Shown piece by piece: positions 41,284 through 48,921 of a DNA stretch of 64,000 bases. Positions within the stretch are counted from its first letter, which is position 1; each line of letters starts with the position of its first letter. Location: assembly GCF_023715895.1 (NCBI RefSeq), contig NZ_JAMBOO010000016.1, positions 1-64,000 of the forward strand, in the 5' to 3' direction. Under the pieces are notes generated by a model. It was not told where the DNA came from. It did not search any database and saw nothing but the letters and a program-made list of their open reading frames with translations. The position numbers and the translations under genes were made by a program. Origin of the DNA: Domibacillus indicus (GTDB lineage: Bacteria > Bacillota > Bacilli > Bacillales > Domibacillaceae).

Positions 41284-42222
41284 TTAATCGAGTTCTCTTA
41301 CCTGGAAAGGGATCAGCACCCGTTCAATTTGTTGCCGGCGGGGTTCATACTGCTCCGGCAGCATAAGCTTTTCTCCCATCGTTTCAAATGTCTCATCATG
41401 CGCAAACCCTGGAGGATCGGTCGCAATTTCAAATAGGATTTCACCATGCTCTCTAAAGTAAATGGCATTAAAGTAATTTCTGTCCCGTACTGCCGTCACG
41501 CCATATCCGTTTTCAGCCACATATTTTTGCCACTCCAGCTGATCCTGATCATCTTCGGCGCGCCAGGCAATATGGTGCACAGTGCCAACACCCATTGTTC
41601 CCCGCCCAATCGGCGTTCTTTTTAAATCAATGATATTTCCAATGTCGGCTGAAGACTGAAAACGCACGAAGTCTCCTTCTTCACTTACTTTTTTTAGCCC
41701 CATCACCTGCTCCAGTAAGTGAGCCGTTTTTTCCGGCTGGGCTGATAATAAAGTAGCCCCGCCAAACCCTTTAATGGCTGTGTCTGGTATAATGTCTCCA
41801 AACTGCCATGTATTCTTTTCGCCTTCCTCCCGCTCCACAATCTCCAAATGAAGTCCATGAGGATCGTCGAATTCGAGGTATTGCTCCCCAAAGCGCTCCA
41901 TTTTGGTAACCGGCACATTGAATTTCGCCAGCCGTTCTTCCCAAAATACGATCGCTCCTTTTGGAACAACATAAGAAGTGACCCCTACCTGGCCATCTCC
42001 TATCGTCCCCTGGCGGGCGCCTGCCCAAGGGAAAAATGTAATGATTGTTCCCGGTTTTCCGCCTTCATTGCCAAAGTAAAGGTGGTACGTTCCGGGGTCA
42101 TCAAAGTTCACCGTTTGTTTAACGAGGCGCAGCCCCAGTACACCTGCGTAAAAATCAACGTTTTCCTGTGGATGGCCGACAATCGCTGTAATATGGTGAA
42201 TGCCTGCTGTTTGTTTGTTCAT
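41284..42222 (-). CDS. Ring-cleaving dioxygenase MhqA/MhqO-type, copy 3
   Basis: This 312-residue VOC protein starts behind AAAAGGAGC. Metal ligands are in GIHHITAIV, VHHIAWRAEDD and LFEIATDPPG. It is very similar in layout to copy 2, including RLVKQTVNFDDPGTYHLYFG, and both belong to the same operon. Gene duplication within an electrophile-response operon is likely. Confidence 0.88.
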   Translation of the reverse strand: MNKQTAGIHHITAIVGHPQENVDFYAGVLGLRLVKQTVNFDDPGTYHLYFGNEGGKPGTIITFFPWAGARQGTIGDGQVGVTSYVVPKGAIVFWEERLAKFNVPVTKMERFGEQYLEFDDPHGLHLEIVEREEGEKNTWQFGDIIPDTAIKGFGGATLLSAQPEKTAHLLEQVMGLKKVSEEGDFVRFQSSADIGNIIDLKRTPIGRGTMGVGTVHHIAWRAEDDQDQLEWQKYVAENGYGVTAVRDRNYFNAIYFREHGEILFEIATDPPGFAHDETFETMGEKLMLPEQYEPRRQQIERVLIPFQVRELD

Positions 42223-42288
42223 TTTACCTGCTCCTTTTTGATGTGATTGGTTCGGTTTCGTTATGCACCGAATTCTTGATTGAACGAC

Positions 42289-42909
42289 TTAGTAGTACGT
42301 CACAAATTCACTGACAGGTTTTCGGTACCCGCGCGGCTTTCTGCTCTCTGTCTTTTCTTTTCCAATCGTAATCATTAAAACGGGTTCATCTTCATCATGT
42401 ATATTTAACAGCTCTCTTACCGCTTTAGGATCAAATCCAATCATGGGACATGTATCCCAGCCTTTTTCTTTGGCCGCCAGCATAAACAGCATGGCGGATA
42501 AAGAAGCATTCCGGATTGCTTCGTCCCGCTGAAATTCTCGTCCTCTTGATTCATAAAAGGAAACGGTATCTTCCACCATTTGATCATATTCTTGCTTGTT
42601 CACAATTCCAAGCATTTTTAAACCCTTGTAAATTTGTGAAGCCTGCTTAAATGCGCCTTTGTCTCCAAGCACAATAATCACAGCTGAAGCACTTGACACT
42701 TTATATTACCCGTAGGCAGCCGTTCTTATCTTTTCTTTCAGTTCTGGATCCATTACGGTTATATATTTCGTATGCTGCAGATTAAAAGCCGATAGTCCCA
42801 GCTTGATGAGCGAGAAAATGTCATTTAATTCGTTTTTGGTAATGGGTGTATCGGCCAGGAAATTGCTCGCCGAGCGCCGTTCTTCTACTAGCTGAGTGAA
42901 TTCAATCAT
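42289..42909 (-). pseudogene. Nitroreductase (MhqN/YodC-like) with one in-frame stop
   Basis: The reading frame from ATG 42909 runs 67 codons and stops at TAA after RTAAYG; the same frame then continues as YKVSSASAVIIVLGDK to a stop at 42289. Together they make a normal nitroreductase of about 206 residues, with RRSASNF and FNLQHTKY for FMN binding and AMLFMLAAKEKGWDTCPMIG. Homologues have Gln at the break (GQYKV), so CAA has probably become TAA. It is first in the mhq operon, behind two MhqR palindromes. Read-through or restart at GTG 42699 would give only the C-terminal part. Confidence 0.85.
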
Positions 42910-42930
42910 TTTTACATCCCCCTAGAACAA

Positions 42931-42950
42931 ATATCTCGAATTCGAGATAT
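42931..42950. promoter_or_regulatory. Perfect MhqR-type palindrome, proximal
   Basis: ATATCTCGAA/TTCGAGATAT is a perfect 20-bp palindrome, 22 bases before the nitroreductase start. It matches the MhqR box of B. subtilis. Confidence 0.9.
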
Positions 42951-43057
42951 TAATGTATAAAAGATGATAAACCTTCTGTTTTAAAACTAAGTAAGGGCAA
43001 GAACTTTTTTAAAAAATTCTGCTTTCTCTTTCTAAGTAGTTTCCACTTCAAAATAAA

Positions 43058-43077
43058 TTATCTTGAATTCGAGATAA
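43058..43077. promoter_or_regulatory. MhqR-type palindrome, distal
   Basis: TTATCTTGAA/TTCGAGATAA is a 20-bp inverted repeat with one mismatch pair. Its centre lies 127 bases upstream of the proximal box centre, so looping between two MhqR dimers is possible. Confidence 0.8.
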
Positions 43078-43196
43078 ATATACCTGATTCTTTTCGGTCT
43101 GTCAACTGATTGTGCTGAAAGATTTTTCATATTTCTTTCCGCTCCTTAAACTGAACCAGCTAAGCCGCTCTTATGTCAGACTCTTTTTTCTTTAAA

Positions 43197-43233
43197 ATTA
43201 AAAAGGCAGGCACAAATTTGTACCTGCCTTTTA
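43197..43233. terminator. Terminator of the frameshifted small gene
   Basis: AAAAGGCAGG/CCTGCCTTTT stem with internal pairing AAATTT and T run on both strands. Confidence 0.8.
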
Positions 43234-43234
43234 A

Positions 43235-43407
43235 CTAACGACGATGTTCCACGAGGTCAATGGCACCTAATACAATGCGGGCTAATCCAAAACCAAAAAC
43301 AGTGTTGCAATAGCTTTACTAGTCCCGCCTCTTTGTCTTAGGGCATATCCAGTAGCCGTAACAGCTGAACCCAATAAGGTTGGAATTAAGCCTTCACGAA
43401 AGTTCAA
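43235..43407 (-). pseudogene. Small membrane-like protein gene with a one-base deletion
   Basis: From TTG 43407, behind the strong site TGGAGGG, the frame reads MNFREGLIPTLLGSAVTATG and then AL RQRGGTSKAIA before going out of frame. The next frame continues as NTVFGFGLARIVLGAIDLVE with HRR and a stop at 43235. The span is 173 bases, one short of a multiple of three. The intended product is about 57 residues with two hydrophobic segments. Family not known. It has its own terminator, so it was a real gene. Confidence 0.6.
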
Positions 43408-43536
43408 TGGAATCCCTCCACATCGTAGTCAGCGGATGTATTAACAAGCCACCTTTACTATTTCCGAATATGCAAATATGTACGTAAGTAGGCTGCATTT
43501 TTCTAAATCACAATTAACCAGCGCTGCTTTTTCTCA

Positions 43537-43583
43537 TAAAAAAAAGCTGAAGTACGAGGATGTTACGTTCCTTGTACTTCAGC
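43537..43583 (-). terminator. Terminator overlapping the 3' end of mgtC
   Basis: GCTGAAGTAC..AGGA pairs with TCCT..GTACTTCAGC, followed by eight T on the minus strand; the stem begins inside the last mgtC codons. Confidence 0.9.
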
Positions 43584-44252
43584 AGATATTACGCCTTCAA
43601 TGCTCCGGATGCTTTCATAAACGTCCGTTGTATACCGCTGCTTTTCTACTTCGGCTTCTAGATACATGTTTTTGCAGTCATCTTCTAGATCTTTAAGCCG
43701 CAAATTTTTTACGTTCACGCCAGTTTGTTTAATACTTTTCAGCAAAAGAGTTAAATTCACGCTGTCTTCTACCTTAATTTTCACGTAGATGGGTTTCATC
43801 AAAAGTGTTTTTGGGCCAAACAGCTTCATTAAAAAAGGTATAATCTCAACCGCAAAAATCACGAGTATGACCATTACAACGGCTTCCAGGTAAAATTCTG
43901 CTCCGACTGCGATCCCTGTTGCCGCCGATGCCCAAACAATGGCAGCTGTGGTCAAACCTGAAATCATTTCATTGCTCCGGCGGAGAATAACCCCCGCTCC
44001 GATAAAACCGATACCCGAAATAATCTGGGCTGCAAGGCGCAGCGGGTCCATCGGCCGGATCGCTGCTTCTGCATAGCGAAAGCTTGATTCAATCGACACG
44101 ATGGTAAGCAGGCAGGCTGCCGCAGCGATTACAATAGAGGTTTTCATGCCGACAGGCTTGCGTTTAAATTCCCTTTCAACACCGAGCAAGAAACCTAAAA
44201 AGGCCGCAAATCCGATTTTCCCAATCATCCATAATTCTATTTCCCAGTCCAT
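43563..44252 (-). CDS. MgtC/SapB family membrane protein
   Basis: This 229-residue protein has four to five N-terminal helices with GFLLGVEREFKRKPVGMKTS and GIGFIGAGVILRR, the core MgtC signature, and a C-terminal soluble ACT-like domain (from about residue 150). MgtC proteins affect Mg2+ homeostasis and membrane ATP synthase activity in some bacteria. The start follows GAGGGGAAG. A small ORF with its own ribosome site lies in the leader. Confidence 0.9.
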   Translation of the reverse strand: MDWEIELWMIGKIGFAAFLGFLLGVEREFKRKPVGMKTSIVIAAAACLLTIVSIESSFRYAEAAIRPMDPLRLAAQIISGIGFIGAGVILRRSNEMISGLTTAAIVWASAATGIAVGAEFYLEAVVMVILVIFAVEIIPFLMKLFGPKTLLMKPIYVKIKVEDSVNLTLLLKSIKQTGVNVKNLRLKDLEDDCKNMYLEAEVEKQRYTTDVYESIRSIEGVISAEVQGT

Positions 44253-44281
44253 ATCTTCCCCTCTTCTGTTCTTTATTTTAA

Positions 44282-44338
44282 CTACACCTTATTAGAAGCC
44301 GCTTTGGCTTTTAGCCTGAATGCCTCCGCACGGTCCAT
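44282..44338 (-). CDS. Possible 18-residue leader peptide upstream of mgtC
   Basis: The ORF MDRAEAFRLKAKAASNKV starts 8 bases after AAAGGA and ends 30 bases before the mgtC start. Leader peptides are known to control mgtC in enterobacteria, but this one is not Pro-rich and no clear attenuator is visible, so the role is a guess. Confidence 0.3.
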   Translation of the reverse strand: MDRAEAFRLKAKAASNKV

Positions 44339-44691
44339 CACGTTTTTCCTTTGTTTCCTTACACTAATGTTTATGCAAACCTGCGTTCACTTTTTCGCCG
44401 GTTTTTGTATTTTACTTTGCCGTTTAGCTTAGATCAACTGTAAATGTAAACTCTGTAAACGGGCATAGGAAAGCGTTACATTGTAATCACTGCAAGCCTG
44501 CTGTACAGATAGCTTTTAATATACGCCGCTTGACTATAGTAATCTATTACTACCTCAAGTACAATAAAGAATTTTTCCCAAGACCTTTTTCTTTCAGCTT
44601 TCATTTTAGTGAAATGTTGTTAGCTTTTTATTTTTAACTTAGCCATTAATATTAAAAGCGAAAAAAAGACTTTTTATAATTGTAACATACA
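44339..44691. other. Intergenic region between mgtC and the GH78-like terminator
   Basis: About 350 bases, AT-rich, containing the mgtC promoter region. No M-box-like structure or gene was recognised. Confidence 0.3.
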
Positions 44692-44723
44692 AAAAACGCT
44701 TTCATTTGAAGGCGTTTTTTGTG
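44692..44723 (-). terminator. Terminator of the rhamnoside locus
   Basis: AAAAAACGC/GCGTTTTTT stem with a 12-base loop and T tail on the minus strand, just after the GH78-like gene. Confidence 0.85.
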
Positions 44724-44726
44724 CTT

Positions 44727-46295
44727 TTAAAGATTATATTTTCGAATCAAATACGTTGGTGTACAGCTCCACGCATGGCAGTAACTGTTGATTAAATGAC
44801 TGCCATATGGAGAAAAGCTTTTATTTTTTGGATCATACAATTCCCAGAATGTATCTGCCCCATCTTCGAGCATACCGCCCCAATACACTTTCATTTGCTC
44901 AATAGCTTTTTCTCTTTCTCCTGAAAGCAGAAGAGCTTCCACATAATGATGATACATATAAGGGGTAGCCATGCCAACGGCTTTGTCAGCCATTAACAGC
45001 CGGTTTAGTAATGCCGCATTTTCTTCTTTTGGCAAAATATCAGCCAATACCATCCATACCTGGCTCGCCCAAGATACCTGCCGATCTGCCCCGCTGATGA
45101 AAAATTGCTGTTTTTCATCCCATAAGAATTGCTTTGCAGCTTCTACTATATCCACCAGGCATGATGCCAGCATTGATTTTTCAGGCGCATTTAACGCATC
45201 AGCCAGGTGAATCGCCTGTTTCAGGGCATAAATTAAGACAGCTTGTGATGGTGCCTGCTTATTCAGGCCTTCCTCCCAGTCAATAAATGACCACCATTCT
45301 TCTGAATCTGTCACAATATGCCGTTCATCTAAACGCTCAAGCGCCAATTCCACCTGCCGAAGCGCTATCGGCCAAAGATCGATTAACGCTTCCATGTCTT
45401 TCGTTGCCTCATAGTAATCATACAGGGTTGAGACGAAAAACAAGGAGTAATCAAACAGCCGTATATCATCTGCGATCAGCTCAGGCTTTATAAATAGATT
45501 TGCGGCCACCTGTCCATTGTCATCCGGTACGCCGGCAAACATGTATAAGCAGCGCTTCACAAGATCATTTGTACAGAATGTTTTATAGTTTGCCAGCGCC
45601 TGTAGACGAAGATCCCCTAACCAAAGACGGCGATCCCGTTTCGGTCCGTCTTCAAATACCTCCTGCATGCAGTCAGCGAGCGTCTTTACACTGATTTCAT
45701 CCATCTTTTGAAGGAGTGGATCTACGTACTTAAGGGGTTTTACAGCCTGGTAATCAGCGGATGTGACCGAATTGCATTTTATATTTTCAAAAACAACCCG
45801 GTATTTACGAGAGGTTTCGAGCACTTCTGCTTTTACATACCGGAAGCTGTAACGGCGTGGCAATTCTAGTTTGGCTGGCAGCACATCAATGAAAATGGTT
45901 TCTTCCTGAAGCCACGAACCCGCAAGCCATCCATCGTAGGATTCAAACGGTTCTGCCATCTCAACCGGCATTTCACCAATCGTCAGCTTTAGCTTCAGGG
46001 GCGCATCCGGCGGACTTCCGGCAGGACGGATATCCATCGATAGATAGCCAACCTGATGATCACCGAAATCTAAAATAAATGAATCTTTTTTGGCTAATTC
46101 ACGTTCACTTAATTCGGAAACCGGCGCTGCATATTCTGCGGTCCAGCCGTGAATTGCCTTCTGATCGGCTTTGACATTGACAATAGATACAGGCTTGACC
46201 ACTTTCGTTAGCAATTCTGGTTTTAACTGTTCTGCCTTTTCAATAAAAGATTTATTTCGAACCGTCACATACTCTTTTTTTACTTGAACACTCAT
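44727..46295 (-). CDS. GH78-family six-hairpin glycosidase-like protein
   Basis: This 522-residue protein lacks a signal peptide and is much shorter than full GH78 enzymes. It has an N-terminal beta-sandwich region and an (alpha/alpha)6 region with EDGPKRDRRLWLGDLRLQAL at the position of the GH78 catalytic motif DCPQRDERMGWTGD. The DGxKRDRxxWxGD form is seen in a GH78 subgroup; the Glu of the DER form is absent. WWSFIDW and HAWSCTPTYLI fit a six-hairpin glycosidase. The start follows GGGAGGG. It is the last gene of the rhamnoside locus. Cytosolic action on a short glycoside is likely. Confidence 0.8.
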   Translation of the reverse strand: MSVQVKKEYVTVRNKSFIEKAEQLKPELLTKVVKPVSIVNVKADQKAIHGWTAEYAAPVSELSERELAKKDSFILDFGDHQVGYLSMDIRPAGSPPDAPLKLKLTIGEMPVEMAEPFESYDGWLAGSWLQEETIFIDVLPAKLELPRRYSFRYVKAEVLETSRKYRVVFENIKCNSVTSADYQAVKPLKYVDPLLQKMDEISVKTLADCMQEVFEDGPKRDRRLWLGDLRLQALANYKTFCTNDLVKRCLYMFAGVPDDNGQVAANLFIKPELIADDIRLFDYSLFFVSTLYDYYEATKDMEALIDLWPIALRQVELALERLDERHIVTDSEEWWSFIDWEEGLNKQAPSQAVLIYALKQAIHLADALNAPEKSMLASCLVDIVEAAKQFLWDEKQQFFISGADRQVSWASQVWMVLADILPKEENAALLNRLLMADKAVGMATPYMYHHYVEALLLSGEREKAIEQMKVYWGGMLEDGADTFWELYDPKNKSFSPYGSHLINSYCHAWSCTPTYLIRKYNL

Positions 46296-46311
46296 GCTTT
46301 TCCCTCCCTGA

Positions 46312-46480
46312 TCACTTTCCCAGTCTTAATTCTTCTAAAATACGTAAGCATTCTTTATCAAGTTTGTAGAAAACAAAGCAAGACAAGCTGTAAAAAGCAA
46401 AAATAGTCAGCACACAAACGCAAAACTAGGGGTATTCAGCGCGCCATCAATCTGCCCTTTTTGTCTGCCGATATAACCAC
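46312..46480 (-). pseudogene. Remnant of a GPH-type glycoside symporter C-terminus
   Basis: The minus strand reads GYIGRQKGQIDGALNT in one frame and VLTIFAFYSLSCFVFYKLDK with ECLRILEELRLGK in the next, ending at 46312. This resembles the last helix and tail (FYKLD...L..I..EL) of glycoside-pentoside-hexuronide cation symporters. No intact upstream part is present. It lies between the GH3 and GH78-like genes, so a transporter gene was probably lost here. Confidence 0.4.
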
Positions 46481-46659
46481 TCGCTGACGAATGATCTAAC
46501 AAAAGAGGCTAAAAAGGGCATGAGCAGTATGACATCTGTAAAGCTAATTTCTATTCTAAACACCTTCAGCTGTGTGCTCATTTTGATTCTGAAAGCCGCT
46601 TCAATAAAAAAGGAAGCAGCTCGAACACGTTAAAAGCAGAGTTCTTTTTTAATGATTTT

Positions 46660-48879
46660 TTAACGATTGTTTTTTCGGTATTTTATTGTCCGGCTGTCTG
46701 TCATAACACCTTCCCAATTAAGCCCAAAAGCAAAATCATACACATTATGCTCCGTATCAACATGGGGCTCCATATCATGAGCCACATCTTCGAGCTGTTC
46801 CTCAACGGTTTGCATATTAGCCGGCATTTGAAAAGGCAGCAGCCCGGACGGTTCGGCTTTTCCACTCAATATGTCTAAAACAGCCTGATCCTGTAAGCCA
46901 AAATGGATAAGAAGTCCATCTGCCTCTTCTTCAAATTCTGCAACAACAGCTGGATTAGATAAAAGCATTGATACAATCACTGGCTTTCCTTCCATCTGCT
47001 TTCTTGTTTCCAGCACTAAATCTAGATCACACTCATTGATCGTCTTTACCGTCTTTCCTTTGTAGGCACGATCACCAGCAATGCTTTTGTCTCTAGCGTA
47101 TTCCGCTGTATACGGCCGATACTGCAGACTGATAGGCACAAATCCATTTCCGCCTTTTTCTGCATCGTCGTTACTGTATCCAATGCCGGAATCAGGCCCA
47201 GAGATGAAAACAAGCCCCACATCGGCTTCAGCCGGCTCATCCGCCACTTGGAAATACTTTTCTAAAAGCTTTCGATTTATCGGGTAATCTGTTCGTGCTG
47301 GAATCAAATTTCCAAACCAGTCTCGTTTAGCTGGATAGTGTTGTTTCGGCATATATACTTTCACTTGTCTACTGAGCGGAAGAAGTTGATTTTTATTTTT
47401 CAAAAGTACAATGGATTTTAATTGAGCCGCAAAGCCTTCACCCATGAAATCTGAATTTCCGACTGTTTTAACCGTCTCTTCCACATCTAAATAAGGATTT
47501 TCAAATAATCCGAGCCGAAACATATTCAGCAGCAGGCGAACAGCTGATTGCTCCATTCGTGCCCGCATGAATGATTCTCCATGCTCTTGAACACCCATAT
47601 GATACGCTTCAAGAATAGGGTCGATATCAAAATTGCCGCCAAACTGGTCCACTCCGGCCATAAGAAGTTTATAATGCCGTTCCGCAACAGAAAGCTGTTC
47701 TACACCCCAGGGCTTTCCATTAATAAAGACATCCATTTTTCCTGAAAAATCCCGTGTAATACTCCAATCTGTGCATACAACCCCGTCGTATCGGTACGTT
47801 GTGCGAAGCAGGTCTTGAATTAAATAACGACTATAGGAATTGCCTACATTTTCACCGTTTACTGTGTCTTGATCAACTGAAATCGTATAATACGGCATAA
47901 CGGCAGACGCTTCTCCCGTTTCACCGGCCAGTTTGAAGGCACCTTCTGTAAATGGAAGCAGGTGTTCTTCAAAATTGTTTCCTGGATAAACTGCATACTT
48001 GCCCGCACCATAGTGGGCATCTCTTCCCCCTTCTCCTGAGCCGCCGCCGGGCCAGTGCTTCACCATGGCATTTACGCTGTCATATCCCCAGCCGTGTGAA
48101 ATTTCTCCTTCTCCGGACGAGGTTTGGAATCCATCAACATACGCGCGTGCTAGATCGCTAGACAGGTCAGAATCTTCGCCGAATGTGCCATTGAAGCGAA
48201 ACCAGCGAGGGTCTGTAGCGAGATCAATCTGTGGTGAAAGAGCGGTTGTGATACCGAGTGCCCTGTATTCCTTGGAGGCAATTTCCCCAAATTTCTGAAC
48301 CAAATCGGGATCAAAGGCAGCGGCCAAGCCGAGCGGTTCCGGCCACATCGAAATGTGGCCGCCTGCTCCTTCATTAAACTCTTTGCTGGAATCTGAAGAA
48401 TGACGAGGGTCTGAGCTATTGTTTACAGGTATGCCAAGCCCAATCCCTTCGACAAACGCCTGCATCCCATTGCTCCACTTGGCAGCAGCCTCAGGGCTTT
48501 GAACCGATGTAACGAGCACATGCCTTACATGATCATTTGTTAAAAATTCAATTTGCTGATCGGATAGTTCCCATGGCTTGGCTCCGCTTTCTGTAAATGA
48601 TTTGCCGCCAAATGTGCTTGTAAAAAAACCTCGGTCAGCAGCCGGGATCGACTGGTGCGGGCTGTACAGCATCAATCCGGCGATTTGTTCAATCGTCATT
48701 TTCGATGCTAAGTCTTTCGCTCGCTCTGCTGCCGGCAGACGCCAATCTTTGTAAGGCTCAAGCTTGCCGCTTTTATTTAAGTCCTTGAATTTCTTTCCAT
48801 CTACCGTTATGATGCCAATGCGTGATGATTGTGAATATCCCAATACAGGACCATCTTCATTTTCAATATACTGAATCAT
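46660..48879 (-). CDS. Glycoside hydrolase family 3 beta-glucosidase
   Basis: This 739-residue protein has no signal peptide. GH3 features are PVNNSSDPRHSS, TTALSPQIDLATDPRW, the MVKHWPGGGSGEGGRDAH segment with the transition-state Lys-His, and the nucleophile Asp in DGVVCTDWS. A C-terminal (alpha/beta)6 domain follows. It would release glucose, xylose or a related sugar in the cytosol from imported glycosides. It is in an operon with GH78 (43 bases downstream of it). The start follows AAAGGTG. Confidence 0.92.
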   Translation of the reverse strand: MIQYIENEDGPVLGYSQSSRIGIITVDGKKFKDLNKSGKLEPYKDWRLPAAERAKDLASKMTIEQIAGLMLYSPHQSIPAADRGFFTSTFGGKSFTESGAKPWELSDQQIEFLTNDHVRHVLVTSVQSPEAAAKWSNGMQAFVEGIGLGIPVNNSSDPRHSSDSSKEFNEGAGGHISMWPEPLGLAAAFDPDLVQKFGEIASKEYRALGITTALSPQIDLATDPRWFRFNGTFGEDSDLSSDLARAYVDGFQTSSGEGEISHGWGYDSVNAMVKHWPGGGSGEGGRDAHYGAGKYAVYPGNNFEEHLLPFTEGAFKLAGETGEASAVMPYYTISVDQDTVNGENVGNSYSRYLIQDLLRTTYRYDGVVCTDWSITRDFSGKMDVFINGKPWGVEQLSVAERHYKLLMAGVDQFGGNFDIDPILEAYHMGVQEHGESFMRARMEQSAVRLLLNMFRLGLFENPYLDVEETVKTVGNSDFMGEGFAAQLKSIVLLKNKNQLLPLSRQVKVYMPKQHYPAKRDWFGNLIPARTDYPINRKLLEKYFQVADEPAEADVGLVFISGPDSGIGYSNDDAEKGGNGFVPISLQYRPYTAEYARDKSIAGDRAYKGKTVKTINECDLDLVLETRKQMEGKPVIVSMLLSNPAVVAEFEEEADGLLIHFGLQDQAVLDILSGKAEPSGLLPFQMPANMQTVEEQLEDVAHDMEPHVDTEHNVYDFAFGLNWEGVMTDSRTIKYRKNNR

Positions 48880-48921
48880 TCGATCACCTTTCTACAGGAG
48901 GAAAATACGAACCCTTTCTGT

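Noticed and set aside
44253-44726. M-box magnesium riboswitch upstream of mgtC
   Set aside because: The conserved M-box sequence blocks were not found on the minus strand; only a small ORF was seen.
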